A stretch of DNA of 46,504 bases from Bacteroides cellulosilyticus DSM 14838 (GTDB lineage Bacteria; Bacteroidota; Bacteroidia; Bacteroidales; Bacteroidaceae), in assembly GCF_000158035.1 (NCBI RefSeq), contig NZ_EQ973490.1, forward strand, positions 1,576,886 through 1,623,389, written 5' to 3'. Every line of letters begins with the position of its first letter. The first letter of the stretch is position 1. Below are positions 7,994-17,644 of the stretch, piece by piece. A program made the translations under genes and the position numbers. A model generated the notes under the pieces. That model searched no databases. It saw only the letters and a list, made by a program, of their open reading frames with translations, and had not been told where the DNA came from.

Positions 7994-10057
7994 ATGATAA
8001 CAAACCAATTGCTTCGTCCTGCCAGTATTGTAGTGGTGGGAGCATCCAATAATGTGCACAAGCCGGGAGGCGCTATCCTGCGTAACCTTATTAATGGTGG
8101 TTATACCGGTGAACTTCGTGCCGTGAATCCGAAAGAGACAGAAGTACAAGGTGTAACAGCTTATGCTGATGTGAAGGACATTCCCGATACGGAACTTGCG
8201 ATACTCGCTATTCCCGCACAGATGTGTCCTGATGCCGTGGAAGTGCTTGCAGCTGAGAAGCAGGTACGGGCGTTTATCATTCTCTCCGCCGGATTCGGTG
8301 AAGAGACACATGAGGGCGCTCTGCTGGAAGACCGTATTTTGGAAACGGTAAATAAGTACGGTGCTTCCCTGATAGGGCCGAACTGCATCGGACTGATGAA
8401 TACCTGGCATCATAGTGTGTTCAGTCAACCCATTCCGCAATTGCATCCTCAAGGAGTCGATTTGATATCCAGCTCCGGTGCGACTGCCGTTTTCATTTTG
8501 GAAAGTGCCGTAACAAAAGGTTTGCAGTTCAATTCTGTCTGGTCTGTGGGGAATGCCAAGCAGATAGGTGTGGAAGATGTGCTGCAATATATGGACGAGA
8601 ATTTCCAGGCAGATAAAGATTCTAAAATAAAACTGCTCTATATTGAAAGTATCGGTGACCCGGACCGTCTGTTGTTCCATGCATCCTCTCTGATAAAGAA
8701 AGGCTGTAAGATTGCTGCTATCAAGGCAGGTAGCAGTGAAAGTGGTAGTCGTGCGGCATCTTCGCATACAGGTGCCATTGCCAGTTCGGACTCGGCAGTG
8801 GAAGCTTTGTTCCGTAAGGCAGGTATTGTACGTTGCTATTCGCGCGAGGAACTGACGACAGTAGGTTGTATTTTCACCCTGCCGGAACTAAAAGGAAAGA
8901 ATTTTGCCATCATTACCCATGCCGGAGGTCCGGGCGTTATGCTGACTGATGCGCTGAGTAAAGGCGGACTGAATGTGCCCAAGCTGGAAGGCCCGGTTGT
9001 GGACGAATTGAAAAGTAAACTCTTCCCCGGTGTAGCTGTAGGAAATCCGATTGATATCCTGGCTACGGGAACTCCCGACCATTTGCGTCTTTGCCTGGAA
9101 TATTGTGAAGAGAAATTCGATAATATTGATGCTGTTCTGGCTATCTTCGGGACACCGGGACTGGTTACCATGTTCGAGATGTATGACGTGTTGCACGAGA
9201 AGATGCAGACATGCAGTAAACCGATCTTTCCCATTCTTCCCTCCATCAATACTGCCGGAGCGGAAGTTGCCGCTTTCCTTGCTAAAGGCCATGTGAATTT
9301 TGCTGACGAAGTGACATTGGGTACCGCATTGTCTCGCATTATGAATGCTTCCCGGCCTGCCGCCAATGAGATCGAACTCTTTGGTGTGGATGTGCCGCGT
9401 ATTCGTCGTATTATAGACTCTATCCCCGAAGATGGATATATTCAGCCCCATTATGTACAGGCATTGCTGCATGCTGCCGGCATTCCCATAGTTGAGGAAT
9501 TTGTGTCGGCCAATAAAGACGAGGTGCTGGCTTTTGTTCGTCGCACAGGTTTCCCTGTAGTGGCAAAGGTGGTGGGACCTGTTCATAAATCCGACGTAGG
9601 CGGTGTGGTGCTTAACATCAAGGGAGAAGAGCATCTGGCGTTTGAATTTGAACGTATGATGCAGATTCCCGAAGTGACAGGTATCCTGATACAACCGATG
9701 CTGACGGGTACGGAACTTTTCGTAGGCGCCAAGTATGAAGAGAAATTCGGGCATGTAGTGCTGTGTGGTTTGGGTGGTATCTTTGTGGAAGTGCTTAAGG
9801 ACGTTTCTTCCGGTCTGGCACCGCTTTCGTATGAAGAGGCTTACTCCATGATTCATTCCCTTCGTGCTTACAAAATTATCAAGGGAACACGCGGACAAAA
9901 GGGGGTGAATGAAGATAAATTCGCCGAGATTATCGTACGCCTTTCTACTTTGTTGCGTTTTGCAACGGAGATCAAGGAAATGGATATCAACCCACTACTG
10001 GCAACGGAAAAATATGTGATTGCAGTAGACGCGCGTATCCGAATCGAAAAGAAATGA
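7994..10057 (+). CDS. ADP-forming acetate/acyl-CoA synthetase, fused alpha-beta
   Basis: A 687-residue protein with an N-terminal CoA-binding Rossmann domain (IVVVGASNNVHKPGGAI), a succinyl-CoA-ligase-like middle (AGFGEETHEG, IGPNCIGLMN, SSSGATAVF) and the phosphohistidine loop SHTGAIASSD with His258. A C-terminal ATP-grasp domain follows (FPVVAKVVGPVHKSDVGGVVLNI, CGLGGIFVEVLKD, EMDINPLLA). This is the fused alpha-beta architecture of ADP-forming acetyl-CoA synthetases, which interconvert acetyl-CoA + ADP + Pi with acetate + ATP + CoA by substrate-level phosphorylation. Acyl specificity cannot be read from sequence. The stop codon overlaps the next ATG (ATGA), tying it to the HTCS gene. Confidence 0.9.
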   Translation: MITNQLLRPASIVVVGASNNVHKPGGAILRNLINGGYTGELRAVNPKETEVQGVTAYADVKDIPDTELAILAIPAQMCPDAVEVLAAEKQVRAFIILSAGFGEETHEGALLEDRILETVNKYGASLIGPNCIGLMNTWHHSVFSQPIPQLHPQGVDLISSSGATAVFILESAVTKGLQFNSVWSVGNAKQIGVEDVLQYMDENFQADKDSKIKLLYIESIGDPDRLLFHASSLIKKGCKIAAIKAGSSESGSRAASSHTGAIASSDSAVEALFRKAGIVRCYSREELTTVGCIFTLPELKGKNFAIITHAGGPGVMLTDALSKGGLNVPKLEGPVVDELKSKLFPGVAVGNPIDILATGTPDHLRLCLEYCEEKFDNIDAVLAIFGTPGLVTMFEMYDVLHEKMQTCSKPIFPILPSINTAGAEVAAFLAKGHVNFADEVTLGTALSRIMNASRPAANEIELFGVDVPRIRRIIDSIPEDGYIQPHYVQALLHAAGIPIVEEFVSANKDEVLAFVRRTGFPVVAKVVGPVHKSDVGGVVLNIKGEEHLAFEFERMMQIPEVTGILIQPMLTGTELFVGAKYEEKFGHVVLCGLGGIFVEVLKDVSSGLAPLSYEEAYSMIHSLRAYKIIKGTRGQKGVNEDKFAEIIVRLSTLLRFATEIKEMDINPLLATEKYVIAVDARIRIEKK

Positions 10058-13000
10058 AACAACGTATTTTCCTTTTTCTCATCTGTCTGATACATGTTTT
10101 GGCGCTTTTTCCGAAAAGTGCGGATCGTTTTTTCAGCCAGTACAACTTTAAGTTTATCACTGAAAATGCAGGGCTGCCTTATAGCTTTGTAAGTGATATC
10201 TTTAAAGATTCCGGAGGGTACGTCTGGGTTGCCACACATTATGGTATAGGCAGATATGATGGTTATCAGTTCCTGAATTATGGTACACAAACGGAACCGA
10301 TACGCTTAAAGAATGACTTTGTCCATAAGATTTGTGAAGATAACTTCCGGCGATTGTGGATTGCATCCGAAGGTGGGATAGATATCCTCGACCTGGATAC
10401 TTATGCTTTGGTAAAACTCCCTGTTCCACCGGATAGTCCGCTGCAAAAGTTATTGAATGAAAACGTTAGTACCATTTATAAAGACAGACAGGGAGATTTA
10501 TGGATTTCCGGCAATAAAGAACTGTGGTGTATTGATTTGGACGATCAGGGAGATATAAAGACCTGGTATCGTCTGAAGAGCGAATGCGAATCTCCCGTAC
10601 ATGCCATTCTTGATATAGGCTGGACAGTTTGTGCAGGTATTGACAACCAGGTATATCGTGTTGAGAAGCGACCGGATCATCTCTTAAAGGCAGATATCTT
10701 GTCCGATAGTTTGGTTTCTTTCAGTGAAGATTGGCGGATTTCCTGTATGCAGGCGGATGGGGATGCTTTGTGGATTGGCTCTAACCGTGGTCTATTCAGA
10801 TATAATCATGCCGAACGAAGTCTGAAGAGGTATCGCTATTCCACTCATCGTCCCGGAATGTTGAGCCAAGCCTATATAACGGATATCAAACAGACGGAAC
10901 GGGGACACCTGATCGTATCTACCCTGAATGGACTGAATGTGTATAACAAAGATACGGATACTTTTTCATTCATCCGTCAGACCAGTGACCGGGGTGGAGT
11001 AACCATTAACTGTAATGCCATCAACTGCCTGTTCACCGATGGAGAGACCATCTGGCTGGGTACTGAAACCGGAGGCATTAACCTGCTTTCCCCGAAGCGT
11101 TTGCAAACAGAATTATGGACATGCGACATTTCTGTCACAGAAACAGATACTCCTACACCTGTTAATGCTGTAGGTGAAGATAAAGACGGCAATCTTTGGA
11201 TTGGATTAGTAGAACGTGGACTGATGAAATGGAATCAGGAAGAAAAGACTTGTGCCCATCATCTTTTTTCTCCTAACGATATTACTTCCATCAGTAATAA
11301 CACTATTACCGGACTGCTGATTGACTCCGATAATCGTTTGTGGGCATATACCTGGGGTGTGGGCATTAACGAACTGAACCTGAATATTCCCAATAACCGT
11401 ACCTTTAAGCGCTATACCCGTGAGAATATTCCCGAATTGGAAGGTGACTTTATTAATAGTGCCTGTGAAGATGTGATCAATCACGGAATATGGTTCGGCT
11501 CTACACGTGGAGTGCATTTCTACGATAAGCGGAAAGATACTTTCATCCGTGTGTTATTCGATCAGTCGGATAATGAGTTCGAAGCGGTTCACGCCCTGTT
11601 GATTGATAGAAATAAACGTTTGTGGGTAGGAACCACGCAAGGTGTCTTCATTGTAGACCTTGCTTCTTTTGCTAAGTCGAACAAGCGCTTTGATTATAAA
11701 TATCTTCGGTATAAACTGGATAATCCACAGTCAACACAACTGGAAAAGATTAATAGCATTTTGGAAGACAAGAATGGTACTATCTGGCTGGGTGGCAATG
11801 GAAGCGGACTGTATCAGTTGACGAGTGACAAGAATAATCATTTTGTCTTTAAAAACTATACCACACGTCACGGGTTGCCTAATAATACAATTATCGGTAT
11901 GGCTGAAGACGGGAAGGGAAACTTGTGGTTGACTACGAATGATGGAGTGTCCCGTCTGAATATCCAGTCGATGACATTCAGTAACTACACGCAGGCTGAT
12001 GGCCTGCCTGCTACTCAGTTCTACTGGAATGGCATCCATTATTCGTCAAAGCACGACTTTATCTATATGGCTACTATAGACGGACTGGTCATTATTCATT
12101 CTGATAATGAAACTTCGCCGTCTGCGGATTCGCATGTGAAACTCTCTTCACTGGCGATTGGAGGAAATATTATCTATCCTTCCAGTGGTGATTATCTGCA
12201 AAAGGATATCACCCTTGCCTCCGGTATTTTCCTACATGAAAGGGAGAATCGTTTCTCCGTAGGATTTACCACACAGAATTATGGAAACAGCAGCCGTATT
12301 CGTTTTGCCTATCGTCTGGAGGGATACGAGGAAGAGTGGAATGAAACTCAACCGGGTGATTGTATGGCAAGATATGCAGCTGTCCCGCCGGGGAACTACA
12401 CCCTGCAAGTGCGTGCGACGGATGAGTTGGGGCGTTGGTCGGATGAAATAATTGACATAGAAGTGGGGATCACTCCTTATTTTTATAAATCCATTGGATT
12501 CTATCTGCTTCTTGTCGTAGTTATTTGCCTTGCTATTTATTTATTCTATAAGCGGAAGATGCGGAGTTATCGTGAACAGAAAGCGCGATTGGAAAAAGAA
12601 GTGGAACTGCGCACGCAGGAACTGGCTGTCCAGAACAAACAGTTGGAAACCATGGCTCAACACGTAAAAGAGATTACGGAAGAGAAGATTGCTTTCTTTA
12701 CGAACATCACTCATGAATTCCGTACTCCGGTTACACTGATTCATGGCCCCATTGAACATGCTTTAAAGGAGACGCAGGATGAGGCTGTAAAGGCACAGTT
12801 GCAGATAGCCGAGCGAAATTCACGGTATTTGCTTTCCTTGGTCAATGAACTGATGGACTTCCGGAAACTGGACATAGACAAGGTGGTGCTGGATAAGCAT
12901 TCCTCGAATTTTATCGAGTTTTTGTCTGAGTTGCTGATACCTTTCAGAGTCTTTGCCAAGGAAAGGCATATCGACATATGTACTTATTTCCGTTTGGAGA

Positions 13001-14226
13001 ATCCCTTTCTGATGATCGATACAGGATATATGCGCAAGGTGTTGGTGAATCTGGTTTCGAATGCTATTAAGTTTACACCGGATAGCGGTCGTATTGACAT
13101 ATTTGTGGCATCTGTTAAAGGAAAGAACGGGGAGAAACTATTCTATATGAATGTATGCGATACGGGACATGGCCTTGTGGTAGAAGATCTGGAAAAGATT
13201 TTCGACCGCTTTTACCAGTCTAAGAAGAGTACCAAATATCCGGTTTACGGGCAGAGCGGCACAGGCATCGGTCTTTTCCTGTGCAAGCGGATTGTATATT
13301 TGCATGGCGGAGAAATCTTTGCCCGCAATAATCACAGGCAGGGGGCTTCATTCCGTATGTTGATGCCGCTGATTCCCGGAGAACGGGTAGAGACGAATGG
13401 GGAGTGGGTACAGCCTGATAGTGTATATCTACCGGATACTTTGCAACCGGAGGATACCCAGAAGAAAGAGACTATCCTGATTGTGGAAGATAATAAAGAT
13501 ATGCGTTCGTATATCCGCACACTGCTTGTGGGGGATTATCGTTTGTTTGAGGCAGGTGACGGGCAGGAGGCCCTTGAAATCGTTCAGAAACATACCGTCG
13601 ACTTAATAGTCAGTGATTTGATGATGCCTGTGATGGATGGTATGGAGTTGTCCCGCCGTATCAAGGAGAATCTGGCGACTTCGCACATTCCTTTCCTAAT
13701 GCTTACGGCGCTTCGCTCGGACGTACAAGAGAAAAGAAGCTTTGAAATAGGTGTGGACGAGTATCTTTGCAAACCTTTTGATGAAGAAGTGCTCCGGCTT
13801 CGTATCCGTAATATACTGAGTCTGCGAAGGAAATATAAGAAGATGTTCTCATCCAGCAGTAATGTGGAAGAGCTGCATGTAAAGGAAGAATCGCGAGACA
13901 AGACATTCATTACGAATGCGGTCAACCTGATGAAGGAACACTATGCCGATGCGGAATATAACCTGGAACGCTTTGTACGCGACATGGGCTACAGCAAGAC
14001 ATTGGTCAACAAGAAAATGCAGGACCTGACGGGACAGCCCATCGGACAGTTTATGAAGAACTACCGTCTGAACGTGGCGCAACGGATGATACAGGAAGGA
14101 TCGGGAGATGTGAATGTTTCCGAAATAGCCTATGCTGTAGGATTCAACGATCCTAAATATTTTACGAAGTGTTTCAAAGAGTTCTTCGGATATTTGCCGA
14201 GCTCGAAGTTGGGGAAGAAGGGGTAA
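10054..14226 (+). CDS. Hybrid two-component system sensor/regulator (HTCS)
   Basis: A single 1390-residue chain with a signal sequence, two seven-bladed Reg_prop propellers in the periplasm (many repeats of the type GLPYSFVSDIFKDSGGYVWV and GNLWLTTNDGVSRL), a Y_Y_Y domain (FAYRLEGYEEEW, PPGNYTLQVRATD) and a transmembrane segment near 811-833. Then come HisKA with His887 in THEFRTP, HATPase (NAIKFTP, GTGIGLFL), a receiver domain with Asp1188 (SDLMMPVMDG) and a C-terminal AraC DNA-binding domain (VGFNDPKYFTKCFKEFFGYLP). HTCS proteins sense glycan breakdown products in the periplasm and activate the adjacent utilisation genes. The likely targets are the five enzymes that follow. It starts inside the stop of the synthetase gene. 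Confidence 0.95.
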   Translation: MKQRIFLFLICLIHVLALFPKSADRFFSQYNFKFITENAGLPYSFVSDIFKDSGGYVWVATHYGIGRYDGYQFLNYGTQTEPIRLKNDFVHKICEDNFRRLWIASEGGIDILDLDTYALVKLPVPPDSPLQKLLNENVSTIYKDRQGDLWISGNKELWCIDLDDQGDIKTWYRLKSECESPVHAILDIGWTVCAGIDNQVYRVEKRPDHLLKADILSDSLVSFSEDWRISCMQADGDALWIGSNRGLFRYNHAERSLKRYRYSTHRPGMLSQAYITDIKQTERGHLIVSTLNGLNVYNKDTDTFSFIRQTSDRGGVTINCNAINCLFTDGETIWLGTETGGINLLSPKRLQTELWTCDISVTETDTPTPVNAVGEDKDGNLWIGLVERGLMKWNQEEKTCAHHLFSPNDITSISNNTITGLLIDSDNRLWAYTWGVGINELNLNIPNNRTFKRYTRENIPELEGDFINSACEDVINHGIWFGSTRGVHFYDKRKDTFIRVLFDQSDNEFEAVHALLIDRNKRLWVGTTQGVFIVDLASFAKSNKRFDYKYLRYKLDNPQSTQLEKINSILEDKNGTIWLGGNGSGLYQLTSDKNNHFVFKNYTTRHGLPNNTIIGMAEDGKGNLWLTTNDGVSRLNIQSMTFSNYTQADGLPATQFYWNGIHYSSKHDFIYMATIDGLVIIHSDNETSPSADSHVKLSSLAIGGNIIYPSSGDYLQKDITLASGIFLHERENRFSVGFTTQNYGNSSRIRFAYRLEGYEEEWNETQPGDCMARYAAVPPGNYTLQVRATDELGRWSDEIIDIEVGITPYFYKSIGFYLLLVVVICLAIYLFYKRKMRSYREQKARLEKEVELRTQELAVQNKQLETMAQHVKEITEEKIAFFTNITHEFRTPVTLIHGPIEHALKETQDEAVKAQLQIAERNSRYLLSLVNELMDFRKLDIDKVVLDKHSSNFIEFLSELLIPFRVFAKERHIDICTYFRLENPFLMIDTGYMRKVLVNLVSNAIKFTPDSGRIDIFVASVKGKNGEKLFYMNVCDTGHGLVVEDLEKIFDRFYQSKKSTKYPVYGQSGTGIGLFLCKRIVYLHGGEIFARNNHRQGASFRMLMPLIPGERVETNGEWVQPDSVYLPDTLQPEDTQKKETILIVEDNKDMRSYIRTLLVGDYRLFEAGDGQEALEIVQKHTVDLIVSDLMMPVMDGMELSRRIKENLATSHIPFLMLTALRSDVQEKRSFEIGVDEYLCKPFDEEVLRLRIRNILSLRRKYKKMFSSSSNVEELHVKEESRDKTFITNAVNLMKEHYADAEYNLERFVRDMGYSKTLVNKKMQDLTGQPIGQFMKNYRLNVAQRMIQEGSGDVNVSEIAYAVGFNDPKYFTKCFKEFFGYLPSSKLGKKG

Positions 14227-14298
14227 GAAGGTGTGTCATTCTTTACTATATTCGTCCCAAACTTTTCTATTTTCTCCTTACATAAAAAAATAAACGCT

Positions 14299-14306
14299 TA
14301 CTTTTG
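14299..14306 (+). promoter_or_regulatory. -7 box (TACTTTTG) before the GH89 gene
   Basis: TACTTTTG fits TAnnTTTG, 16 bases before the ATG at 14323. It suggests that the enzyme block has its own promoter separate from the HTCS. No clear -33 box. Confidence 0.45.
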
Positions 14307-14322
14307 CACATCACCCAGAAGA

Positions 14323-16488
14323 ATGAATACCATGAAAACCAAACTCTGTTTACTCATTTTGTTAATAGTAGGCTTATCCGTTCAGTTATCAGCCAACCCT
14401 ATAAACGGTTTGCTCGAAAGAATTGATAAGGGAGCATCGAAGAAATTTGTTATCGAATTCAAGAAAGGTGCGGATGATTTTTTCGAACTGGACCAGAAAG
14501 GAACTAAAGTCGTAGTCCGGGGTAATAACTATGTGAATATAGCGACAGGTATCAACTGGTATCTGAAATATTATGCCGGTATCCAACTGTCATGGAATGG
14601 TATGCAGGCGAAATTGCCGCAGGTACTTCCTCCTGTCCCCCGAAAAGAGCGTCACGAAACATCCCTCTCACTCCGTTACGATTTCAACTATTGTACCTAT
14701 TCCTACACCATGGCCTTTTGGGATTGGGAACGCTGGGAGAAAGAAATAGACTGGATGGCTCTACATGGTATCAATCTCCCTTTGGCAGCCGTAGGCCAGG
14801 AATGTATCTGGTTCAATATGCTTCAAAAACTGGGATATTCTAAAGATGAAATTAACCGATTCATTGCCGGCCCTGCTTTTCTTGCTTGGTGGGCAATGAA
14901 TAATCTGGAAGGATGGGGCGGACCTAATCCGGATTCCTGGTATGTACAGCAGGAAGCTTTGCAGAAGAAAATTTTGAAGCGTATGCGCGAATATGGCATT
15001 AAACCTGTATTTCCGGGATATTCAGGTATGGTTCCCCACGATGCTGATGAGAAGTTGGGACTGAACCTGACCAAGTCTGATTTATGGAACGGCTTTACCC
15101 GTCCTGCTTTCCTGCAACCTACCGATGTCCGCTTTGCCGAGATTGCCGATTTATATTATCAGGAACAGGAGAAGCTTTTCGGCAAGGTCGATTATTATTC
15201 TATGGACCCTTTTCATGAAGCTGAGAATGCCGCTTCAGTAGATTTCGATGCGGCCGGGAAAGCTATTATGGCGGCTATGAAAAAAGTGAATCCGAAAGCC
15301 ACCTGGGTAGTGCAGGGCTGGACAGAGAATCCTCGTCCCGAGATGATAAAGAATATGCAGAATGGAGATCTGCTGATACTGGACCTGTTCAGTGAATGTC
15401 GTCCTATGTGGGGAATCCCTTCCATCTGGAAGCGTGACAAGGGGTATGAACAGCACAATTGGCTGTTCTGTATGTTGCTCAATTTCGGTGGCAATGTGGG
15501 ACTTCACGGTCGTATGGACCAGTTACTCGATAATTTCTACCTGACTAAGAATAATCCGTTAGCTGTTCACCTGAAAGGAATAGGTCTGACCATGGAAGGT
15601 GCAGAGAATAACCCCATGATGTTTGAACTGATGTGCGAACTTCCCTGGCGACCGGAGAAATTCACGAAAGAAGAATGGCTGAAAGATTATCTCTTTGCCC
15701 GTTATGGTGTAAGAGACGAGAAGATAGAAAAGGCATGGACTTTGCTTGCCAATACCATTTATAACTGTCCTTTCGGAAATAACCAACAAGGCCCTCATGA
15801 GTCTATTTTCTGCGGACGTCCTTCGCTGAATAACTTCCAGGCATCGAGCTGGTCGAAGATGAAGAACTATTATGATCCTACCGTTACGGAAGAAGCAGCA
15901 CGGCTGATGGTGGAAGTAGCCGATAAATATCGTGGTAATAATAACTTTGAATATGACCTGGTAGACATCGTACGACAGTCTCTTTCCGATAAAGGACGTA
16001 TTGTTTATAACCGGACCATTGCTGACTTCAAAAGCTTTGATAAACGCAGTTTTGCCCGTGACTCCCGGAAATTCCTGGATATATTGCTGTTGCAGGATAA
16101 ATTGCTGGGTACACGTAGTGAATTCCGTGTAGGCCGTTGGATAGAGCAGGCACGCAATTTGGGGACTACTCCCGAAGAAAAAGACCTGTACGAATGGAAT
16201 GCCCGCGTGCAGATAACCACTTGGGGCAATCGTGTTTGCGCTGATGACGGTGGTCTGCGTGACTATGCACATAAAGAATGGAACGGTATTCTGCGCGATT
16301 TCTATTATAAACGTTGGGCAGCCTATTGGCAAACTCTTCAGGATCAACTGGATGGTAAACCCGAAGTTAAGCTGGATTATTATGCGATGGAAGAACCCTG
16401 GACACTGGCAAAGAATCCGTATAGTTCGGTTCCTGAAGGAAGCTGTGTGGATGTGGCGAAAGAAGTGTTTGAGAAGGCAATGAGATAG
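14323..16488 (+). CDS. Alpha-N-acetylglucosaminidase, GH89 (NAGLU-like)
   Basis: About 721 residues after an N-terminal signal peptide (KTKLCLLILLIVGLSVQLSA). The chain aligns by eye with human NAGLU: SLRYDFNYCTYSYTMAFWDW, WQ/HGINLPLA, DPFHEAENAAS with candidate catalytic Glu299, VVQGWTENP, LLILDLFSECRP, CMLLNFGGNVGLHG and LTMEGAENNPMMFELMCELPW with Glu425. GH89 enzymes release terminal alpha-linked GlcNAc from heparan-type chains or from alpha-1,4-GlcNAc-capped gastric-type mucins. The frame is open upstream to 14233, but the signal peptide fixes the start at 14323 or 14332. First enzyme behind the HTCS; periplasmic or surface location expected. Confidence 0.95.
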   Translation: MNTMKTKLCLLILLIVGLSVQLSANPINGLLERIDKGASKKFVIEFKKGADDFFELDQKGTKVVVRGNNYVNIATGINWYLKYYAGIQLSWNGMQAKLPQVLPPVPRKERHETSLSLRYDFNYCTYSYTMAFWDWERWEKEIDWMALHGINLPLAAVGQECIWFNMLQKLGYSKDEINRFIAGPAFLAWWAMNNLEGWGGPNPDSWYVQQEALQKKILKRMREYGIKPVFPGYSGMVPHDADEKLGLNLTKSDLWNGFTRPAFLQPTDVRFAEIADLYYQEQEKLFGKVDYYSMDPFHEAENAASVDFDAAGKAIMAAMKKVNPKATWVVQGWTENPRPEMIKNMQNGDLLILDLFSECRPMWGIPSIWKRDKGYEQHNWLFCMLLNFGGNVGLHGRMDQLLDNFYLTKNNPLAVHLKGIGLTMEGAENNPMMFELMCELPWRPEKFTKEEWLKDYLFARYGVRDEKIEKAWTLLANTIYNCPFGNNQQGPHESIFCGRPSLNNFQASSWSKMKNYYDPTVTEEAARLMVEVADKYRGNNNFEYDLVDIVRQSLSDKGRIVYNRTIADFKSFDKRSFARDSRKFLDILLLQDKLLGTRSEFRVGRWIEQARNLGTTPEEKDLYEWNARVQITTWGNRVCADDGGLRDYAHKEWNGILRDFYYKRWAAYWQTLQDQLDGKPEVKLDYYAMEEPWTLAKNPYSSVPEGSCVDVAKEVFEKAMR

Positions 16489-16535
16489 TATAACTGAGAT
16501 ACAACCAACTGTGCATATTGATATTTAGAAAGTAT

Positions 16536-17642
16536 ATGGAAAACTCTCACCCCCCAATTTCCACTTCCCCACAGAAGAAGCGACTTTTGTCTCTTGATGT
16601 GCTGCGCGGAATTACTGTCGTCGGTATGATCCTCGTCAATAATTCCGGTGGGAAGTTATCTTATGATTCTTTGCAACATTCTGCATGGAATGGGCTGACT
16701 CTTTGTGATCTGGTCTTTCCGTTCTTTTTGTTCATCATGGGAATTTCCACTTATATTGCTTTGGGCAAGTTCCATTTTCAAGCATCTGGTTCAGTGGTCC
16801 GTAAGATACTGAAACGTACTCTTGTCATTTTATGCATTGGCTGGGCTATTCACTGGTTTCACTTTATTTGTGATGGAGATTTCTTTCCTTTTGCCCATCT
16901 TCGGCTTACGGGAGTGCTGCCGCGTATAGCCTTGTGCTATTGTGTAGTTTCCTTTGTAGCCTTGTATGTCAATCATAAATATATTGGCTGGATCATTGGT
17001 TGCCTTATCGCTGGATATGCCGTATTGCTTTGTATAGGCAACGGATATGCACCGGATGATACAAACCTTCTGGCTATCATAGACCGGAATATATTAGGTG
17101 CAGACCACCTTTATCATAAAAGCCCGATAGATCCGGAAGGACTTACTAGTACCCTTTCTGCTATCGCTCATACATTGATCGGCTTCTGTTGTGGGAAAAT
17201 CATTCTGGCTAAGGAAGCTTTGGAACAGAAAACACTGAAATTGTTTGTTGCAGGTTTTATTCTGATGGCATGCGGTTTTGTGCTGACAGAAGCCCTACCG
17301 TTGAATAAGCGTATCTGGTCGCCTACATTTGTGTTAGTAACATGTGGATTGGCAGCCATGCTTCAGTCTGTGCTGATTTATTTCATTGATATGAAGGAAA
17401 AGAAGAACTGGTGTCGTTTCTTTGAAATATTCGGTGTTAACCCTTTGTTTCTCTACGTACTCAGCGAGGTAGCGGCTATTGTCATTGGTGCCACCGGAAG
17501 TAAGCCGGTGATTTACGAAGGGGTACATTTTCTGATAACCGATCCTTATCTGGCATCTGCCGTTTACGCCCTTGCCTTTACATTGCTGATGGGAGCGTGC
17601 GGCTATCCATTGTATAAAAAGAAAATCTATATAAAAATATAA
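16536..17642 (+). CDS. HGSNAT-like membrane N-acetyltransferase (DUF5009 type)
   Basis: A polytopic membrane protein of about 368 residues with some ten hydrophobic helices. The first conserved block (RLLSLDVLRGITVVGMILVNN) and the next (QHSAWNGLTLCDLVFPFFLF) match the heparan-alpha-glucosaminide N-acetyltransferase family. His48 here corresponds to the active-site His of human HGSNAT in HASWNGLTVADLVFP. The enzyme uses cytosolic acetyl-CoA to acetylate terminal alpha-glucosamine on the far side of the membrane. A TTG at 16518 could extend the frame; ATG 16536 is preferred. It sits 47 bases after GH89 and 2 bases before GH92, so it is part of the operon. The function is inferred from homology. 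Confidence 0.85.
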   Translation: MENSHPPISTSPQKKRLLSLDVLRGITVVGMILVNNSGGKLSYDSLQHSAWNGLTLCDLVFPFFLFIMGISTYIALGKFHFQASGSVVRKILKRTLVILCIGWAIHWFHFICDGDFFPFAHLRLTGVLPRIALCYCVVSFVALYVNHKYIGWIIGCLIAGYAVLLCIGNGYAPDDTNLLAIIDRNILGADHLYHKSPIDPEGLTSTLSAIAHTLIGFCCGKIILAKEALEQKTLKLFVAGFILMACGFVLTEALPLNKRIWSPTFVLVTCGLAAMLQSVLIYFIDMKEKKNWCRFFEIFGVNPLFLYVLSEVAAIVIGATGSKPVIYEGVHFLITDPYLASAVYALAFTLLMGACGYPLYKKKIYIKI

Positions 17643-17644
17643 TA

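Noticed and set aside
7865..9898. Long minus-strand frames of 300 and 336 codons
   Set aside because: Both are antisense to the acyl-CoA synthetase gene and rich in Cys/His/Ser typical of shadow translation.
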